A DNA stretch of 64,000 nucleotides, taken from NCBI GenBank assembly GCA_954871525.1, contig OX940865.1:25962420-26026419 (forward strand), given 5' to 3'. Positions within the stretch are counted from its first letter, which is position 1. Each line of letters begins with the position of its first letter. Below the pieces are notes generated by a model. That model was not told the DNA's origin. It did not search any database and saw only the letters and a list, made by a program, of their open reading frames with translations. The position numbers and the translations under genes were made by a program. Below, in pieces: positions 59,901 through 64,000 of this stretch. Source of the stretch: Parietaria judaica. Taxonomy: Eukaryota > Streptophyta > Magnoliopsida > Rosales > Urticaceae.

Positions 59901-62900
59901 ACGGTAATATAAGCTGTTTCAGATCTGAATGCAGCCACTGAAATTAGTGATTTAATTATAAAAATTTACCTTTGAACGCAATTGGGATACGTTTGTGAAC
60001 CAAAACCCAACTCCCAACTTTCGCATATCTGGCCAAGTTGATTCATTTGGAAGAACAGAACCAAACAAATTTTCCTCACAGTCTGAGTGGTAGGCCCAAA
60101 CGAACAGACTCGAATCAATATCCAATTCATCCAAAGTTGCTGATTTGCCAAATTTTCGCATGAAATGCAATTGCTTATATTTCAATGCAACCCAGAACCT
60201 ACACATAGATATTATAATACAAGGATATAAATCTCAAAACAAGTAGTTTTTAAACCAATTGAATGGTTCAAGACAGTGCCAGTATCACTCTTATGCTCTA
60301 AATATAAAGAGCCTAGTATCATACACAAGCGCCAGTAGTAATTTAAAAATTACATGAAACTTGTACCAAACAGCAGTTTGAAACTAAATGCTAGGGGTGA
60401 AAACTAAGAAAGATTACCTTTGTCCAGGTTCATCAAGACTTCCATAAGCAGAGTTTGGATTAGTGATCTCGCTAAGGAGATCTATAACCGAAAGAATCCG
60501 AATCTTCTCTTCACTGGTCAAACCAGTCAGATTGTCAAATTTCTCAAGTCGCTCAATAAAGGAAGGCAACTCGGATTTTTTTGAAGATGATGACTCAAAG
60601 TTATTGGAGAAATCCAGCTCATAAGTATACGCAAAGGGCGAAAATCCTTTATCAGGTATACTATTGGGTTGTGCTCCTTCGAAGTAATTTGAGAGCGGAA
60701 TCTGTGGAATAATGCAGCTCGATATTACGGTGCTATTTGTCTTCTCTGAAGCCTTGGTAAGGGATTCAATGAGGTGCTTCACAGCGGCATATGAACGCTT
60801 CCAATTGCCTAAAATAACAACATATAAATAATTTAAAAACATTTCTTATTGCCTAATATAATGCATTTCACCCTTCGAAGGCCCGTGACGAGATCACAGA
60901 ACCGGGGATCAAAACACAGGTCTTAAATTATTTCAGAGTAGAACATTTAATCATTAACAAATACGGCTTATACGTGAATATCTAAAAAACGAAAGAACGT
61001 AATCGAAAAATTAAAATATTAGTTATAACACAAGAAATTGTAAGTTAATTACATCGTAGTGTCTTCGAATCCACAAAGCATCCGAATGAAAGTAAATACA
61101 ATCCAGAAATTAATAGAATGATATTAATTTTTTCAAGGAATGAGTTTATACCTGTAAAGATATTCATGAGGAGTGCCTCGGCATTATACACTTGCATAGT
61201 TCCGTTAAATTTCTGAACCACGTCTAGCATGTTCCAATGAGAGAGACGACCCCTTTTCAAGTTCTTACCATCTTCGAGGGATAAATCTGTCAATCCACCA
61301 ACATCACCGTCGGTAAAAAATGTAGCAGGAAGATTCTTTTCTTTTTCACCCCCCGAATCAAGAAACAACCATTGGCTCATTACAGACAAAAACCTATCAT
61401 GAACAGCTATGATCGTTGCTCTTTGCCCCCAAGTGAAGTCATTGATAGGGAGAAAAGTACGAGAAAATGCAATGCAGTGCCAAATTTTTTCCTTAGGAAA
61501 CTGTCCAGAATAGAGCAAGCATCCCTGAGCATATATTTGCAGCTTGTTCCGTGTGCAAATCCCGAGCAATAACTGGCCGTTATTTAATGCTAACCAATTT
61601 AGGGCAGCCGCAGGTTCATCTAGGGTTATTGTATCTTCTAAAACAAAAACTCCCAAGCCTTCAATGCGTACAGATTTCCATATAGAAAGACTGTTTGCGG
61701 TATTTGAATAAGTTTCTTTGCAGGTAGTTGCAATCTTATGTCCATGGTGACTTGAGCGTAAGAGACTTATCGGTCCCTGATGCGCCTTGAGCATGCCCAC
61801 AAGCTCCCATGGAGTTTCCCCAAGCTTACTCCTCCACAATTTCAAATACCCGTTTCTGCAGCCTGTGGCCATTGTATATGCACTTAAAGAAGCAGATGTT
61901 TGTGAAACCAAAGTATGTGGATCCACCACAGCAAAACTCGTCACATGATCGTGCTTGTGAGGTTCTGGAAATTGCGATGAGCAAGGACGTGCATTAACGC
62001 AATATCTCTTACCAGAAAAAGTCGCATTCATAGCCTCGAAGCCGCAACTACACCTATCTCCTAACAAATCGTAAGAATGCAAGGTGACTTCCCATGATAC
62101 AGCCTGGAATCCATTCAACCACACGCCTAAAAGCAAAAATTTACGACTACGTAAGATTTCATTTCCGGTAGAAGGCAAAGGAACAGAGAATATTTCGGAT
62201 GGGCCTTCCTCAAAAGGTCCATGGCCCGTAAATGGTATAGTACATAAGTAGTGACATTCTATATTCTCATCTTCTGCTGGAAATTTCTTGACAATAAAGC
62301 AATCGATTCCTCCCACATGGCCCACAAGGAGGAAAAGTTCTTGATCACCCATCATTGAAGGTGCCCATCTCAAGCTTGTGTATATAGAAAATGACTCTTT
62401 AGTTCCAAGCTTTCCAAAAATTTCCCAAGCGGGAATTAGGGTCGGACGACCTACAATGCAGTTATAAACTGAAGACAGTGACCAAAACAAAAGAAATCCA
62501 TTGGAATCTAGTGACACGGCCATATCAACTTCACAACTGTAAGGATGAACAGCTACTTGTAAAATTTTCCCCGTATGACCATCTAAATTTAGGAATCTGA
62601 TGCTCTTTGCGCTCTCTTTGGTAATTGCGGAATCCTCTATATTACTGGAGCTTTGTGGATATAACGGTGACCAAACCAGGGAGTTAGAAGGTGTCAATTG
62701 AATCAAAGAGCACAGTGTTGGTGCACTAGAAACACTATTCCTCAAAATTGGAGCGTTACTGAGAAATATTTTCTCCCCGGAAATTTGTAAGTTTTTCCCA
62801 CAGAGACGACCCGTTTCAATATCGTATAGTTTTAGCGTCTTCCACAATTTAACTCTAGGAAATCTCATTGGAGAGACATCATCTAGACAATGGATGGCCC

Positions 62901-64000
62901 AAAAACTAATCGCCATTTCTGGACCAAATCCAATGATCCACTCGCAACTCCCAGCCTTCTCAAAATCACCGAGTTTTGAGGAGGAGAATTTCTTCATTCC
63001 CTCGCTGATTGCTGATAAGCCCTCAATCTCTGTGGCCCATGTCAAAAACACATCCATGCCCAAAATACCCCCTATTGACTGGTTAACCTCAATCACCGCT
63101 GCAACGCAAAAGGAACGCCTCATGGTTTTTTGTTCATTACCGTCCTTGCTGTTTCTTCTGGCCCTTCCGCTATCAATCTCACTCCACAACCTCACAGTTC
63201 CGTCTAAGCAACACGTCAGCAAGAAATTTCTCACTGAATATTTCCCATCTCCATCTGATTGTAATCTCTTCAGAGGCCTCCATTGGATCATCGACACAGG
63301 AAGAGGATGATTCAGCTCGGTTTTACCACATTCAGATCTTCCATCGTTTTGATATACGCATACACGTTTCCTCTCTTCGGTACAACATGAAACTGCAACT
63401 TGTGTTGCACTTGAATACGCTGATGTGGCGAAAGGCCCGTCCACGGACCATGTTGCTGACACCAGAGTTTGTGGCAGTTCCGTAATAAGCTTCCAAGCAA
63501 TTTCCCAGAATCGATTGTTTCTTCTCCACAGAACAACCTCGACACCGCCGGAAACAATCCCGTCACCGGAGCCAGTCCATCCGAGCGCTTCCACCTTCGT
63601 GGATTGAACAAGCGTTGCATTCTGGCTCCAACAAAAAGAACCTGAATATGAGTGCAGAAATTTCGAAATTCAAGACATCCAAATGAAGATGGGAACAATT
63701 ACTTCTTTCAGACATGATCACACTGTGCAGAGTGATTGTAATCTAATTCGAATTTCAGTTCAATTCTTCATTCCACAGAGCTTAACGAATCAACAAGAAA
63801 GCTAACCTTTCGTGGTAGCGGAGTCGTGTGCGAACAGCCGAACGCAGTTCCCGGCCGCGGAAGCGAGCTCGCCGACGCAGGGACTCGCCGGCGACCACGA
63901 CACCGCGTTCACCGGCTCGCCGGAGAGCTCGAAAACCTGTCGGAAAATGGGTCCGGCGGCGGTTTCGCCGGGAGAGAGCGGAGAAGGGAAGTGGGAGACG
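50987..64000 (-). CDS. Rav1/DMXL (rabconnectin-3-alpha)-like WD40 protein, 5' end beyond window
   Basis: Sixteen exons on the minus strand encode at least 2,289 residues. Exons: 63807-64000 (cut by the window edge), 61152-63641, 60418-60808, 59970-60198, 59325-59489, 58457-58729, 57724-57969, 56700-57080, 55361-56530, 54725-54781, 53690-54109, 53112-53335, 52817-52950, 52291-52509, 51589-51767, 50987-51085. All junctions are GT-AG and keep frame. The N-terminus holds WD40 repeats (FELSGEPVNAVSWSPASP, LLTCCLDGTVRLWSE). The Rav1p C-type domain spans exons 4-6 (KNPRDCALLYVALNRIQVLAGL, LGKHQLELAIAFFLLGGDV). Further WD40 repeats close the protein (SSAVDGTVCTWQLE, LTGSKDGDVKLWDA, LSCGGDGSVRMVEL). 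In yeast and animals this family assembles V-ATPase V1 onto V0; that role is inferred here. Confidence 0.9.
51150..51547. mobile_element. MITE of the 'CCCCTGAACTTT' family, in the last intron of the Rav1-like gene
   Basis: The left end GTAACTCCCCCTGAACTTTT is answered on the right by the complement reading CGCCTCCTGAACTTTGCATG and GTTTGCCCCTGAACTTG. It shares AATCATGTGTTGCGCA with the copy at 58005. It lies between exons 15 and 16, so it does not disturb the coding sequence. Confidence 0.6.
53440..53660. repeat. Intronic repeat shared with 54950-55150
   Basis: CTAATTCGAGAGTTAGACCG in the intron before exon 12 resembles CAATTCGAGAGCTAGACCG near 54978 in another intron. Both are followed by AT-rich text with AATAATG/AATGATA, ACCAATC/AATCAAA and CCTAATACCCT/CTTATACCCTT. 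They are probably two diverged copies of one element; no ends are defined. Confidence 0.4.
58005..58366. mobile_element. MITE of the 'CCCCTGAACTTT' family, in an intron of the Rav1-like gene
   Basis: The left end GGCAACAATGTCCCCTGAACT and the right end (complement) GGGCAATAATACCCCTGAACT are imperfect inverted repeats. Inner copies of the same motif occur on both sides (TTGGTGCACTTTGCCC on the left, GCAATGCCCTCTGAACTTTC on the right). It lies in the intron between exons 6 and 7. The sister copies are at 47586 and 51150. Confidence 0.65.

Noticed and set aside
1..64000. CRISPR arrays, operons, rRNA or tRNA genes
   Set aside because: The sequence is a plant nuclear region; no regularly spaced repeats with unique spacers, no rRNA text and no intact tRNA were seen.

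Overview
The window is nuclear DNA from a flowering plant, most likely a eudicot. It is AT-rich, its genes have GT-AG introns, intergenic spaces are long and repeat-filled, and every recognisable protein belongs to a plant family. Five genes (exportin-2, a class B auxin response factor, a 63-residue complex I subunit, a two-exon single-pass membrane protein and a Rav1/DMXL WD40 protein), plus a pyridoxamine-phosphate-oxidase-like protein, match by family and largely by order the Arabidopsis block At2g46520 to At2g46580 as I remember it. I did not check this against a database.

Layout. 1-3.1 kb: repeat-like AT-rich DNA. 3.1-3.9 kb: a B3-domain gene (minus) with an internal in-frame 183-bp duplication. 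4-5.9 kb: repeats, two small foldback elements and the exportin-2 promoter. 5.97-9.4 kb: intronless-coding exportin-2 (plus) with an intron in its 3' UTR. 9.5-21.5 kb: a gene-free stretch with a GC-ended hAT-like element, a tRNA-derived SINE, a 467-bp Mutator-type MITE and remnants. 21.5-24.9 kb: a 14-exon ARF gene (plus). 25-33.7 kb: a second SINE and a complete hAT element with TIRs and an 8-bp target duplication, carrying a broken BED zinc-finger gene. 33.8-35.3 kb: a two-exon DUF688-like gene (plus). 36.8-38.7 kb: the complex I B9/NDUFA3-like gene (minus). 40.4-42.0 kb: the membrane protein gene (minus). 42.9-44.4 kb and 48.9-50.8 kb: two direct copies of one segment, each upstream of a minus-strand gene. 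Between them lie a 49-codon DEVIL/ROTUNDIFOLIA-like peptide gene and the 198-residue PNPOx-like gene (both minus). 51-64 kb: a 16-exon RAVE/rabconnectin-3-alpha-like gene (minus), whose 5' end runs off the window.

The genes do not form a pathway. They are housekeeping genes (nuclear export receptor recycling, mitochondrial complex I, V-ATPase regulation, flavin oxidase-like) mixed with regulators (ARF, B3 protein, RTFL peptide). The most informative non-genic features are the transposon insertions that can be resolved to the base: two MULE-type MITEs with 9-bp duplications, one with its empty site preserved in a paralogous segment; a hAT element with an 8-bp duplication; and two SINEs of one family. 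I found no clearly new system. The best leads are the duplicated promoter-side segment, the RTFL peptide gene, and the hAT element whose only coding trace is a BED protein.
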